From assembly GCF_014641075.1 (NCBI RefSeq), contig NZ_BMHP01000002.1, positions 310,001 to 374,000 of the forward strand: a stretch of DNA of 64,000 nucleotides, read 5' to 3'. The position numbers were made by a program, and so were the translations under genes. The DNA comes from Paenibacillus nasutitermitis (lineage in GTDB: Bacteria > Bacillota > Bacilli > Paenibacillales > Paenibacillaceae). Below are positions 53,241 to 62,134 of this stretch, piece after piece. Under the pieces are notes generated by a model, which was not told the origin of the DNA, ran no database searches, and saw nothing but the letters and a program-made list of their open reading frames with translations. The stretch's first letter is position 1. Each line of letters begins with the position of its first letter.

Positions 53241-54497
53241 TTATTGAATCGTTATTTTAGCAAATTTGCGTTTGCCAACCTGAATGACATCCCCTTCGGC
53301 AACCTCCACATCAGCGCCGGGATCGTCGATTTTCTGTTCGTTGATCCGAACGGCCCCCTGCTGCACGCTCCGCTTGGCTTCGCTGCCCGATGGCTGAAGT
53401 CCAAGCGTGGTGAGAAGCTTAACAATGCGGATACGTCCATCTTCCAGCTCGGAAGCGGGTAGAACGGCGGTCTCGATTTCCTCGGGCAGAGCGCGCTGTT
53501 GAAAGACTGTCACAAAATGCTGCTCTGCCGCCAATGCAGCCTCCTCGCCATGGAACATGCGGACAAAGGTGCGGGCCAGCTGCATTTTGACATCGCGCGG
53601 ATGCCGGCTGCCGTCCGCCAAACCGCTGCGCAGCTCCTCCAGCTCCTGATTGCTCATATCGGTAGCAAGCTCATAGTATTTCATCATCAGCTCGTCCGGT
53701 ACGGACATCGATTTTCCGTAAATTTCATTGGGCTCTTCATCGATGCCGATATAATTGCCCAGGCTTTTACTCATTTTCTGTACGCCGTCCAGCCCTTCAA
53801 GCAGTGGCAGCATAATGGTCGCTTGTGTGGCTTTGCCATATTCCTTCTGCAGGGTCCGCCCCATCAGCACATTGAATTTCTGATCGGTCCCCCCCAGCTC
53901 CACATCGCTCTCCAGAGCAACGGAGTCATACCCCTGCATAAGCGGGTAGAAAAATTCATGGATGCTGATCGGCTGCCCGGACTGATAACGTTTGGTGAAA
54001 TCATCGCGCTCCAGCATACGGGCAACCGTAAGCTTGGCAGCCAGTGAAACCACATCCGCAAAATTCATGGGACCCAGCCATTCCGAATTGTAATAGACCG
54101 TTGTTTTCCCGGGATCCAGAAGCTTGAAAATCTGTTTTTTGTAGGTTTCGCCATTTCGTTTGACGTCTTCTTCGCTAAGCTGTTTGCGGGTTTCCGATTT
54201 TCCCGTTGGATCCCCGATGCGTCCCGTAAAGTCGCCGATGATCAGCTGCACTTCATGGCCCAGCTCCTGGAATTGACGCAGCTTGTGCAGCACTACCGTA
54301 TGGCCGATATGAATATCCGGCGCTGAAGGGTCAAGACCCAGCTTCACCTTCAGTGATTTGCCCGTTGCCACAGCATGAATTATTTTTGCCTTCAATTCAT
54401 CCTCGGGTACAATCTCAACGACGCCCCTGCGGATGACATCCATTTGACGCTCCACCTCCTGCTTCTGCAGGTCTGACAATTCATCCCACTTCACCAT
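53241..54497 (-). CDS. tyrS: tyrosyl-tRNA synthetase
   Basis: Class I synthetase of 418 residues. It has the HIGH motif (HIGHTVVL, about 61), the KMSKS motif (KMSKSLGN, about 238) and a C-terminal S4-like RNA-binding domain (about 350-418). The region GTDQKFNVLMGRTLQ between them is typical of the TyrRS-Z/standard bacterial type. Under control of a Tyr-specific T-box leader on the minus strand (54531-54790). ATG at 54497 with GGGAGTGATTC upstream. Confidence 0.96.
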   Translation of the reverse strand: MVKWDELSDLQKQEVERQMDVIRRGVVEIVPEDELKAKIIHAVATGKSLKVKLGLDPSAPDIHIGHTVVLHKLRQFQELGHEVQLIIGDFTGRIGDPTGKSETRKQLSEEDVKRNGETYKKQIFKLLDPGKTTVYYNSEWLGPMNFADVVSLAAKLTVARMLERDDFTKRYQSGQPISIHEFFYPLMQGYDSVALESDVELGGTDQKFNVLMGRTLQKEYGKATQATIMLPLLEGLDGVQKMSKSLGNYIGIDEEPNEIYGKSMSVPDELMMKYYELATDMSNQELEELRSGLADGSRHPRDVKMQLARTFVRMFHGEEAALAAEQHFVTVFQQRALPEEIETAVLPASELEDGRIRIVKLLTTLGLQPSGSEAKRSVQQGAVRINEQKIDDPGADVEVAEGDVIQVGKRKFAKITIQ

Positions 54498-54530
54498 ACC
54501 GAATCACTCCCATAACTATTTTTGGACACA

Positions 54531-54563
54531 AAAAAACCCTTTCGTCGCAAGGGACGAGAAGGA
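54531..54563 (-). terminator. T-box terminator of tyrS
   Basis: CCTTCTCGTC / GACGAAAGG on the minus strand followed by a T-run (TTTTTTT), 35-65 bases before the tyrS start. It is the attenuator half of the T-box; the antiterminator would use the T-box bulge at 54570-54583. Confidence 0.9.
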
Positions 54564-54790
54564 TTTGCTCGCGGTACCACCCTAATTAGAGCCATGCCAT
54601 CCGAAGTATGTTACATAGATGTGCAAAAATAACAGCTCTCACTTCATTTCATAACGGATATCATCCGGAAGCAGACTACTTAAAACGTCCTGTATGGATC
54701 AGGAGCATTCGTTCGTCCGATCAGCTCGAGGCGGTAATTCACGCTGCAGCGCGTACCGGTTCGCACCTGCCACCGGCTCTCTGGTTTGAC
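54531..54790 (-). promoter_or_regulatory. Tyr-specific T-box riboswitch of tyrS
   Basis: On the minus strand the leader has, in order, a stem I with the GGTGCGAACCGGT motif, the specifier loop GAATTACCGCC with codon TAC (54734-54736) for Tyr, linker stems, and the conserved T-box AGGGTGGTACCGCG (54570-54583) that pairs with uncharged tRNA ends. The terminator follows. When uncharged tRNA-Tyr binds, the antiterminator forms and tyrS is read. Confidence 0.95.
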
Positions 54791-54793
54791 GTC

Positions 54794-54822
54794 ATTCTGC
54801 AGCCCTACTGTAATCCTGTCAA
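54794..54822 (-). promoter_or_regulatory. SigA promoter of the tyrS leader
   Basis: Minus strand: TTGACA (54817-54822) with a 17-base spacer and CAGAAT (54794-54799), just upstream of the T-box leader. The -35 is perfect, the -10 matches 4 of 6. Confidence 0.7.
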
Positions 54823-54984
54823 TGCTGTTGTGATATGATTTTATCTGCCTTTGGTTATATCATACCCACCTTGCCCTAGTCAACGAACAGATGGCATTAA
54901 CATCAAATTCCTGTTTACTGGAATCCTGGATCGTCCTATATTTATCTGTAAAATATGCGGCAAATACACGCTGCTGGGGATTTA

Positions 54985-54993
54985 TGCTATAAT
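54985..54993 (+). promoter_or_regulatory. extended -10 promoter of the PBP1A gene
   Basis: ATGCTATAAT: an extended -10 (TGC then TATAAT 54988-54993) lies 34 bases before the start codon. No convincing -35 at the right distance. Confidence 0.55.
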
Positions 54994-55026
54994 ATTTTTG
55001 TTAATCGGAGGAGGAGTTATCTACAT

Positions 55027-58000
55027 ATGAATCAAGACCAAGGGCAGAACAAGAATGGACACAGCAAATGGCGTACATTCGGAGTTGTGACCCTCATTAC
55101 CGTCAAATGGTTATTTATTTTCGGATTGTTAATCGGCTTGTTCGCTGGAGGTATTGCCAGCGGCTATGTAGCTTCGTTTGTGAAGGACGAACCGATCCGT
55201 TCCCGAACCGAAATAGAGGCGAAAATTGACGAGAACGCCACCACGGGCTTCGTTTATTTCAATGATGCCATCACACCGGTTGGGCAGCTTCGTACAGAAG
55301 AAGACCGGCGCATCGTCACCCGCGAGGAAATTCCCGATCAGGTCATCAATGCGATTTTGGCAACAGAGGATAATAACTTCTTCAACCATATCGGTGTCGA
55401 TGTCAACGGTCTGGGACGAGCGGTAAAGCAGAAGCTCCTCAATGAAACTACGCAGACCGGAGGCAGCACCTTGACGCAACAGCTTGCCCGCCAGGTGTTC
55501 CTTACCCTTGACAAGACAGACGCCCGCAAAGCAAAGGAAATATTCCTATCCCTGCGTTTGGAGCGTTTTATGACCAAGGATGAAATCTTAACCGCATATT
55601 TGAATAAGGTTCAATTCGGAACCGGCAACAGCGGTTATAATTTGTATGGCATCAAAGCAGCTGCAAAGGGAATTTTCAATATTTCCGATCTGAAACAACT
55701 GAATACCGCACAAGCTGCCTATCTGGCTGGTTTGCCACAGCGTCCTTCCGCATATGCGGCGTTTACCAGCAAAGGAAAATTTAATGAAAACGGCTTTAAG
55801 CTGGCCGTAGAACGGCAGCATAATGTACTCAAGTATATGTTGGAGAACAAGCGTATCACATCCGATGATTACAACTCGGCAATGGCATTCGATTTGCGCT
55901 CATCGCTTGCCAAGCCGACGGAGAAGGCCTATTCCACTTTTCCTTATCTGATGCTGGAGGCAGAGCGCCAGGCGGCAGAAATACTATTGATGCAGAAGGA
56001 CCCGAATCTGACCCAAATCGATGTCCGCAAGAAAGAAAATTCTGCAGCGCTGGAAGAGGCACGCAGCCAACTGCTCCGGGGTGGCTATCGCATTTATACG
56101 ACTATTGATAAACGCGTCTACAATCTGATGCACAAAATCAGCAATGATCCCGACAATTTCACGCCGGACAGCAAGGAAAAAGGCATGGAGCAAATTGCCG
56201 CTATCTTGCTTGATCACAAAACAGGTGCGATTCTGAGCATGATTGAAGGCCGCGACTTTTATACGGAGCAGATGAATCACGCCACGCAGATGACAAGGCA
56301 GCCGGGCTCTACCATGAAAACAATCGCCGCCTACTTGCCTGCCATTGATAAAGGACTTGTCCAGCCCGGCAGCATTATCGACGATGCTCCCATGGTATTC
56401 AAGGATGGGCAGAAAGGTTTTCATTTGCCGATGAATTCCAATAAGAGGTTTGCGGGACTCGTTACGGCAAGAGAAGCACTGAACCGTTCTTTGAACTTGC
56501 CGGCACTCAAGATTTTTAATGAGAAGGTTACCATTGCCGAGGCTTGGAAATTCACGCGCAAGCTGGGGATCACTTCCCTGAAGCCTGAGGACGATTATGC
56601 GCAGACTGGGGTTATCGGGGGTCTGAGCGTCGGTGTTTCCGTTGAGGAGCTGACAAATGCCTATGGCAGCATTCCTAATAACGGGGTGTTCAATGACGCT
56701 TATATGATCAGTAAAATTACCGACGCCAAAGGCAACGTCATTTACGAGCACAAGAAAGAACCTGTCCGCGTATTCTCGGAGCAGACCGCATTTCTGATGT
56801 CCGATATGATGCGTACCGTTATTTCCGATTCGAGCGGTACCGGGCACTCCATCGCCTCCAAATTCAAGGGCTATGGTAAAATCCCCGTCGCCGGAAAAAC
56901 CGGCTCGACTCAAAGCTATGGCGATGTATGGTTTATGGGATTTACACCTGATGTAACGCTGGGGGTCTGGGCGGGATATGAGCAGCAGGTTCATACCCTC
57001 TCCAAAGACGGAAGAGCGCGTGCCAGAACGATCTGGACACAGATTATGAACTCCGTCACCGAGGATCGTCCCGATCTTTTCCCAACCAAGGCGTTCAATA
57101 AACCTTCAGGGATTGTTAAAGCGACCGTCTCCAGCGTCAGCGGCAAGCTGCCGACGACGCTCACCAGACAGGCAGGCAAACTGGTTACAGACTATTTCAA
57201 CAAGAAGTTCTTGCCCACCGAGTCGGATGACGCACTGGTCAGCATGGCTTATATTACATTCAACGGGGTCAATTACATTCCTCAGCCGAGTACTCCGTCC
57301 GATATGGTCAATGAACAAATTGTTATCAAGCGCGAGAAGCCGCTTGACGAGCTGATGGCTGAAATATCGGCAGCTCAAGCCAAGCTGCCAGCAAGCAGCA
57401 GACGTTCCATGAGCGCGTATCTCCCTGCGGATGCCGGAAAAGACGCACCTTCCAAGGTCGATCCAAGGATCGAAGATGGTCATTCGCCGTCGCCGCCATC
57501 CAATATCCGGCTGCAGCCCATTCCGGGTAAAAGTTCTTATCGGATCCAATTCGCCAAATCGCCGGAAGCCGATGTTGTGGGATACCGTTTGTACCGATCT
57601 ATGAATAACTCGAATTATAACAATGTTGGCTCTCCTGTCTTGACCGGTGCCGGCACGGAATTCACCAACTCGACTAATCCCGGCAATACGTACCGCTATT
57701 ATGTGACGGCTGTGGATGTAGGGGGGCATGAATCTGCACCTAGCGGAATTGTAGGAACAGACAGCTCGAACTATATACCAGCGCCTGACACCGGGGCTGG
57801 AGGAGACGGGACCATGCCCGGAACCGAAGGGGGATCAGGAGGAGACTCGCCTCCCTTGAATAATGGCAACAGCGGAACCGATCAGTCTGCTGCGTCTCCC
57901 CCATCCGCTCCTGCGGGTGTTCAAGGTGAAGCGACCGGAATCGGGATTAAGCTGAACTGGGACGATAATAATTCTGATGAAAAAATCACTTCTTATAATG

Positions 58001-58161
58001 TCTATTACAGTGCCAGCCAGAGCGGAAAGTTTACCAAAATCGGTTCGACCGGAGAAGCGAGATTTGAATATATCTCCAATATTTCAAGCGGTTATTTCAG
58101 AATCACAGCCGTGAACGCATCAGGGGAATCACCCTCCTCCTATACCGTTCATCTCAAATAA
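55027..58161 (+). CDS. class A penicillin-binding protein (PBP1A family) with fibronectin type III modules
   Basis: A 1044-residue bifunctional wall synthase. A cytoplasmic start and one membrane span (about 18-45) are followed by the GT51 glycosyltransferase (about 75-245: EDNNFFNHIGVD, GGSTLTQQLARQ, KVQFGTGNSGY). The transpeptidase (about 390-690) has the catalytic Ser in RQPGSTMKT, the SxN site SLN and KTGST. The tail contains two fibronectin-III-like modules (about 815-900 and 960-1044) separated by a Gly/Ser/Pro-rich linker. Such tails occur in Paenibacillus/Bacillus PBP1 and may aid wall binding. The ATG at 55027 has GGAGGAGG 12-19 bases upstream; the ORF upstream to 54955 is leader. 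Confidence 0.93.
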   Translation: MNQDQGQNKNGHSKWRTFGVVTLITVKWLFIFGLLIGLFAGGIASGYVASFVKDEPIRSRTEIEAKIDENATTGFVYFNDAITPVGQLRTEEDRRIVTREEIPDQVINAILATEDNNFFNHIGVDVNGLGRAVKQKLLNETTQTGGSTLTQQLARQVFLTLDKTDARKAKEIFLSLRLERFMTKDEILTAYLNKVQFGTGNSGYNLYGIKAAAKGIFNISDLKQLNTAQAAYLAGLPQRPSAYAAFTSKGKFNENGFKLAVERQHNVLKYMLENKRITSDDYNSAMAFDLRSSLAKPTEKAYSTFPYLMLEAERQAAEILLMQKDPNLTQIDVRKKENSAALEEARSQLLRGGYRIYTTIDKRVYNLMHKISNDPDNFTPDSKEKGMEQIAAILLDHKTGAILSMIEGRDFYTEQMNHATQMTRQPGSTMKTIAAYLPAIDKGLVQPGSIIDDAPMVFKDGQKGFHLPMNSNKRFAGLVTAREALNRSLNLPALKIFNEKVTIAEAWKFTRKLGITSLKPEDDYAQTGVIGGLSVGVSVEELTNAYGSIPNNGVFNDAYMISKITDAKGNVIYEHKKEPVRVFSEQTAFLMSDMMRTVISDSSGTGHSIASKFKGYGKIPVAGKTGSTQSYGDVWFMGFTPDVTLGVWAGYEQQVHTLSKDGRARARTIWTQIMNSVTEDRPDLFPTKAFNKPSGIVKATVSSVSGKLPTTLTRQAGKLVTDYFNKKFLPTESDDALVSMAYITFNGVNYIPQPSTPSDMVNEQIVIKREKPLDELMAEISAAQAKLPASSRRSMSAYLPADAGKDAPSKVDPRIEDGHSPSPPSNIRLQPIPGKSSYRIQFAKSPEADVVGYRLYRSMNNSNYNNVGSPVLTGAGTEFTNSTNPGNTYRYYVTAVDVGGHESAPSGIVGTDSSNYIPAPDTGAGGDGTMPGTEGGSGGDSPPLNNGNSGTDQSAASPPSAPAGVQGEATGIGIKLNWDDNNSDEKITSYNVYYSASQSGKFTKIGSTGEARFEYISNISSGYFRITAVNASGESPSSYTVHLK

Positions 58162-58190
58162 TCCAGTCGCCGGCAACTGCAGGCTAACCC

Positions 58191-58235
58191 AAAAACCCGC
58201 CGTTCGCTTGGAAAAGCGAACGGCGGGTTTTTATT
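58191..58235. terminator. bidirectional terminator between the PBP gene and acsA
   Basis: A perfect 17-bp stem AAACCCGCCGTTCGCTT / AAGCGAACGGCGGGTTT with a GGAA loop, T-runs on both strands. It separates the two convergent genes. Confidence 0.95.
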
Positions 58236-58276
58236 ATAAGGGATGAGTATAATAAAGAGCTCGATATGGTAAAACG

Positions 58277-60001
58277 TTAATCTTCTATTGTGGACAAATC
58301 ACCTGTTGGCAGATTCAATTCCCAGGCTTTCAGAACGCGCCGCATGATTTTGCCGCTGCGTGTTTTGGGCAGCTTATCTTTAAATTCGATTTCACGGGGA
58401 GCCGCATGCGCTGAGAGCCCTTCCTTCACAAACTTCGAGATTTCGGCTTTAAGCTCATCAGATGGCTCATAACCTTCACGGAGAGCCACAAACGCCTTGA
58501 TGATTTCGCCCCGCATCGGATCGGGCTTGCCGATAACACCGGCTTCGGCAACCGCCGGATGCTCGACCAGTTTGCTCTCCACCTCGAAAGGACCAACCCG
58601 TTCCCCTGCCGTATTAATAACATCGTCGATACGGCCCTGAAACCAGAAATAACCATCTTCGTCCTTATAAGCGGAATCTCCCGAAATATACCAGCCTGGT
58701 ATCCGGAAATATTCTTCGTATTTGGACGGGTTGTTCCAGACCTTGCGCATCATGGACGGCCAAGGTGTCTTGATTGCCAGATTGCCCATCCGGAAGGGAG
58801 GAAGCTCGTTGCCGTTATCGTCGATTATGGATGCCTCGACGCCCGGCAGCGGCCGGCCCATGGATCCTGGCTTAATGTCCATGCTTGGATAATTGCAGAT
58901 CAGCTGTCCGCCTGTTTCCGTCATCCACCAGGTATCGTGAATGCGCTGATTGTACACTTTGAGACCCCAGCGAACAACTTCCGGGTTCAGAGGCTCGCCT
59001 ACGCTCAGCACATGTCTGAGACTCGACAAGTCGAACTCCTTGACTACATCATCCCCTGCTCCCATCAGCATGCGGAAGGCTGTAGGGGCACTGTACCATA
59101 CCGTAACTTTGTATTTCTCAATCGTTTTGTACCAATCCTGCGGACTGAATCTTCCGCCGCGGATGACATTGGTCGCTCCGTTAAGCCAAGGGGCGAATAT
59201 GCCGTAGCTCGTCCCAGTGACCCAACCTGGATCGGCCGTACACCAGTATATGTCATCCGGCTTCAGATCCAATACCACCTGACCGGTGAAATAATGCTGG
59301 ATCATTGCATTCTGGGCATGGAAAACCCCTTTCGGCTTGCCGGTGGAACCTGATGTATAATGGATCAGAAGTCCATCCTCCCTGCCGAGCCATTCAATCT
59401 GGGTTTCGTCGGAAGCTTTGGCCATCTCTTTCTTGAAGTCTACAATATGATCGTTTTCCTCAACGTCGTCGCCAAATACGATAATATGCTTCAGATCCGG
59501 CAGCTCGCCGAAAGGAATGCGTGACAGCAGTGCAGGTGTGGTAATAATCGCGGTTGCGCCGCTGTCCAGCAGCCGGTCCTTGACCGCCGTTTCCATGAAA
59601 GCTTCAAACAACGGGCCTACAATCGTTCCCGCCTTCAATGAGCCAAGAAGGCTGAAATACAGTTCAGGCGTGCGCGGCATAAAAATAAATACACGCTCAC
59701 CCTTCTGGATTCCAAGGCCGCGAAGCACATTGGCGAACCGGTTCGATTGCTTGGACATTTGTTCAAACGTATAGGATTCGTCCCGGCTGTTGTCACTATA
59801 GTAGAGGGCGATTTTACCGCCGAGTCCCTGTTCAAGATGACGGTCAATCGCTTCATATGCCATGTTCACCTTGCCCGTTTCGTTCCAGGAAAACTGCTTT
59901 TCAATCTGGTCGAAGCTGAATTGCTCTACCATTTCTTCGTAGTTTGTCATGTTGGAGCCGGAAGCCGTTGCCGGAATCCGTTCTTGATGCATGTCTGTCA
60001 T
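58277..60001 (-). CDS. acsA: acetyl-CoA synthetase
   Basis: Activates acetate to acetyl-CoA through an acetyl-adenylate. The protein (574 residues) has the A3 P-loop YTSGSTGKPKG (about 225), the A5/A8-type FQGRIDDVINTAGERVG (about 460) and the C-terminal RSGKIMRR, whose Lys is the acetylation switch in this family. The ATG at 60001 has AGGAGG 10-15 bases upstream. AcuA and AcuC, encoded divergently next door, acetylate and deacetylate that Lys in B. subtilis. A cre box (60073-60087) overlaps the promoter. Confidence 0.97.
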   Translation of the reverse strand: MTDMHQERIPATASGSNMTNYEEMVEQFSFDQIEKQFSWNETGKVNMAYEAIDRHLEQGLGGKIALYYSDNSRDESYTFEQMSKQSNRFANVLRGLGIQKGERVFIFMPRTPELYFSLLGSLKAGTIVGPLFEAFMETAVKDRLLDSGATAIITTPALLSRIPFGELPDLKHIIVFGDDVEENDHIVDFKKEMAKASDETQIEWLGREDGLLIHYTSGSTGKPKGVFHAQNAMIQHYFTGQVVLDLKPDDIYWCTADPGWVTGTSYGIFAPWLNGATNVIRGGRFSPQDWYKTIEKYKVTVWYSAPTAFRMLMGAGDDVVKEFDLSSLRHVLSVGEPLNPEVVRWGLKVYNQRIHDTWWMTETGGQLICNYPSMDIKPGSMGRPLPGVEASIIDDNGNELPPFRMGNLAIKTPWPSMMRKVWNNPSKYEEYFRIPGWYISGDSAYKDEDGYFWFQGRIDDVINTAGERVGPFEVESKLVEHPAVAEAGVIGKPDPMRGEIIKAFVALREGYEPSDELKAEISKFVKEGLSAHAAPREIEFKDKLPKTRSGKIMRRVLKAWELNLPTGDLSTIED

Positions 60002-60072
60002 AATCATCATCCTCCTGCACAATGTAAAACTCTATTTCTCTCAACAATAGGCCTTGACACAATCGTCAAAGC

Positions 60073-60087
60073 AGAATACGCTTTCAT
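60073..60087 (-). promoter_or_regulatory. cre box (CcpA site) at the acsA promoter
   Basis: On the minus strand ATGAAAGCGTATTCT, which fits the cre consensus WTGNAANCGNWNNCW at every fixed position. It starts right after the acsA -10 (TATAAT, 60088-60093), so it overlaps the transcription start, a repressing position. ccpA is 2.8 kb away. Confidence 0.8.
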
Positions 60088-60116
60088 ATTATAACATACG
60101 CTCCACTCGTTAAACC
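60088..60116 (-). promoter_or_regulatory. probable acsA promoter
   Basis: Minus-strand TATAAT at 60088-60093 with a weak -35 (GGTTTA, 60111-60116) at 17 bases. About 87 bases before the acsA start. Confidence 0.6.
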
Positions 60117-60179
60117 ATCCTTTTCATCACACGGGTTATTTGTTATAAGTAAAGGGTGACCCCGAAAGGAGCATGAGCT

Positions 60180-60812
60180 TTGGAACACCGCAAAATAATG
60201 CAGGCACAGCGTCTGCCCTATCAGAACCGTGAACTGGTCATAGAAGGTCCAATTCCGGCCGACGTCTTGTCCAGACTGACCCTCCACCCTGATTTGGACG
60301 CTTTCCGCAGGCCCAAAGAGCAGCATAAAGCCTTGATCGAAATTGCTGAGCTTGCTGAAGGTCGGATAATCGCTGTCAGGGACGAAGAGACTATCGTTGG
60401 CTATGTCACCTTCCATTACCCCGACGAGCTGGAGCGCTGGTCCGAAGGCGGAATGGAGGACCTGATCGAGCTTGGGGCTATTGAAGTGGCCAATAGCTAC
60501 CGGTCATTGGGGCTGGGAAGGCGAATGATCGAAACTGCTTTTGCAGAGGAGCAGCTGGAAACCGCCATTGTCTATACAACAGAATATTATTGGCACTGGG
60601 ACCTTGAAAACACAGGCCTGAATGTATGGGATTACCGTGTCATGATGGAGAAGCTGATGAAATCGGTAGGCATGGTCTGGTTTGCGACTGATGATCCGGA
60701 GATTTGCTCGCATCCCGCCAATTGTCTGATGGTGCGTATCGGAAGAGAAGTCCCTCTATCTTCGGTCGAACAATTCGACCGCGTCCGTTTTCGCCAGAGG
60801 TTTATGTACTAA
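60180..60812 (+). CDS. acuA: protein acetyltransferase AcuA (GNAT family)
   Basis: Acetylates and so inactivates AcsA in B. subtilis. The 210-residue GNAT protein has YRSLGLGRRMIETAF (about 105-120), the acetyl-CoA-binding R/QxxGxG/A-type motif, and an N-terminal segment starting MEHRKIMQAQRL. The start is TTG at 60180 with AAAGGAG 9-15 bases upstream. It is divergent from acsA and followed at once by acuC. B. subtilis has acuB between them; acuB is missing here. Confidence 0.92.
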   Translation: MEHRKIMQAQRLPYQNRELVIEGPIPADVLSRLTLHPDLDAFRRPKEQHKALIEIAELAEGRIIAVRDEETIVGYVTFHYPDELERWSEGGMEDLIELGAIEVANSYRSLGLGRRMIETAFAEEQLETAIVYTTEYYWHWDLENTGLNVWDYRVMMEKLMKSVGMVWFATDDPEICSHPANCLMVRIGREVPLSSVEQFDRVRFRQRFMY

Positions 60813-60833
60813 ATGAAAGGTGATGAAAGGCCG

Positions 60834-62012
60834 ATGATGGCAAACGCCGTATTTATCCAGCCTCCGGGCGCGGCCCGGTATAAATTCAATGAACAGCATC
60901 CCTTTAATCCGCTGCGGCTCCGTTTGGCTATCGATCTTCTTCAGGAACTGGATGCGCTTAAGAGCGAAGATATCATCGAGGCTTCACCCGCCTCCGAAAC
61001 CCTTCTTTCACTCATTCACCGCAGCGATTATCTCGAAGCCGTGAAGCAGCTCAGCCTTGATCCGCCTCCGGAAGATTGGGTGCAGCAAGCACAGCGATAT
61101 GGTTTGCAGACGGAAGACACGCCTTACTTTCCAGGCATGCATGAGGCGGCATCGGCAATCGTCGGCGGATCTGTTCTGGCAGCGGATCTGGTGATGTCGG
61201 GAAAGACTCTGCATGCCTATCACATGGGCGGCGGACTGCATCATGCTTTTCCGGATCGAGGTTCAGGCTTCTGCGTATATAATGATGCGGCGATCGCCAT
61301 CGCCCATATCAGAAAGAAATATGATGTCAGAGTCCTATATATCGACACCGACGTCCATCACGGGGATGGGGTGCAATGGTCTTTCTACGACGAATCGGAA
61401 GTATGCACGTATTCGATCCATGAGACCGGCAAGTTTCTGTTTCCGGGAACCGGCTTCGTCCAGGAACGCGGCGCGGAGCATGGTTTCGGCAGCAACTATA
61501 ACGTTCCCGTAGATCCGTATACGGAAGATGATTCATGGCTGGAAAGCTTCACGGCATCCATCCGGAAGGTGGCGGCCGCATTCAAGCCCGATATTATCGT
61601 CAGCCAGCATGGCTGCGACGCACATGCGTTCGATCCGCTCTCGCATACCCATTGCAGCATGCGCATCTACCGGGAAATGCCTGCCATCATCCATTCCCTG
61701 GCCCATGAACATGCCCAAGGCCGCTGGGTAGCGGTCGGAGGCGGCGGATATGACATCTGGCGCGTTGTACCGCGTGCCTGGGCGCTTGTATGGCTGGAAA
61801 TGACTGATCACCCCATTTCCTCCACACTGGCCGCCAGCGACGCTAACGAGCCCCTGCCGGCGGGTTGGCTGGAACGTTATTCATCCATGAGTCCGGAGCC
61901 TCTTCCAACGCACTGGATGGACGATACCCGAGATTGGCCCCCGATACCGCGCAGGGCGGAAATTGAGTCATCCAACCGCAGGATCAGTGAAATTGTCGTG
62001 CAGGACTTGTGA
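60834..62012 (+). CDS. acuC: acetoin utilization protein AcuC, histone-deacetylase-like
   Basis: Zn-dependent deacetylase that reactivates AcsA. The 392-residue protein has the HDAC core: GGGLHHAFPDRGSGFCVYND (His pair and Asp, about 128-147), DTDVHHGDGVQ (metal Asp and His), GCDAHAFDPLS and GGGGYD. Start: ATG 60834 has AAAGGTG 12-18 bases upstream; ATG 60813 (no spacing from acuA) and 60837 are alternatives. It is co-transcribed with acuA. A bidirectional terminator follows. Confidence 0.93.
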   Translation: MMANAVFIQPPGAARYKFNEQHPFNPLRLRLAIDLLQELDALKSEDIIEASPASETLLSLIHRSDYLEAVKQLSLDPPPEDWVQQAQRYGLQTEDTPYFPGMHEAASAIVGGSVLAADLVMSGKTLHAYHMGGGLHHAFPDRGSGFCVYNDAAIAIAHIRKKYDVRVLYIDTDVHHGDGVQWSFYDESEVCTYSIHETGKFLFPGTGFVQERGAEHGFGSNYNVPVDPYTEDDSWLESFTASIRKVAAAFKPDIIVSQHGCDAHAFDPLSHTHCSMRIYREMPAIIHSLAHEHAQGRWVAVGGGGYDIWRVVPRAWALVWLEMTDHPISSTLAASDANEPLPAGWLERYSSMSPEPLPTHWMDDTRDWPPIPRRAEIESSNRRISEIVVQDL

Positions 62013-62049
62013 GCGCTTAATCCTCCGACTGGAGAAATCGCAATAATCA

Positions 62050-62108
62050 AAAAAAAAAGGGCTAACCGGGTATCCGCCTCAGAGCGGATGTGACCGGATA
62101 GCCTTTTT
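62050..62108. terminator. bidirectional terminator between acuC and mtnN
   Basis: AAAAGGCTATCCGG pairs with CCGGTTAGCCCTTTT around a second hairpin (ATCCGC / GCGGAT). T-runs on both strands; it serves convergent genes. Confidence 0.88.
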
Positions 62109-62134
62109 AATTGGATTGGAATGACGCAGCCTGT

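Noticed and set aside
55984..56994. A 336-codon minus-strand ORF inside the PBP gene
   Set aside because: Antisense to the well-supported transpeptidase domain; no RBS or family pattern.
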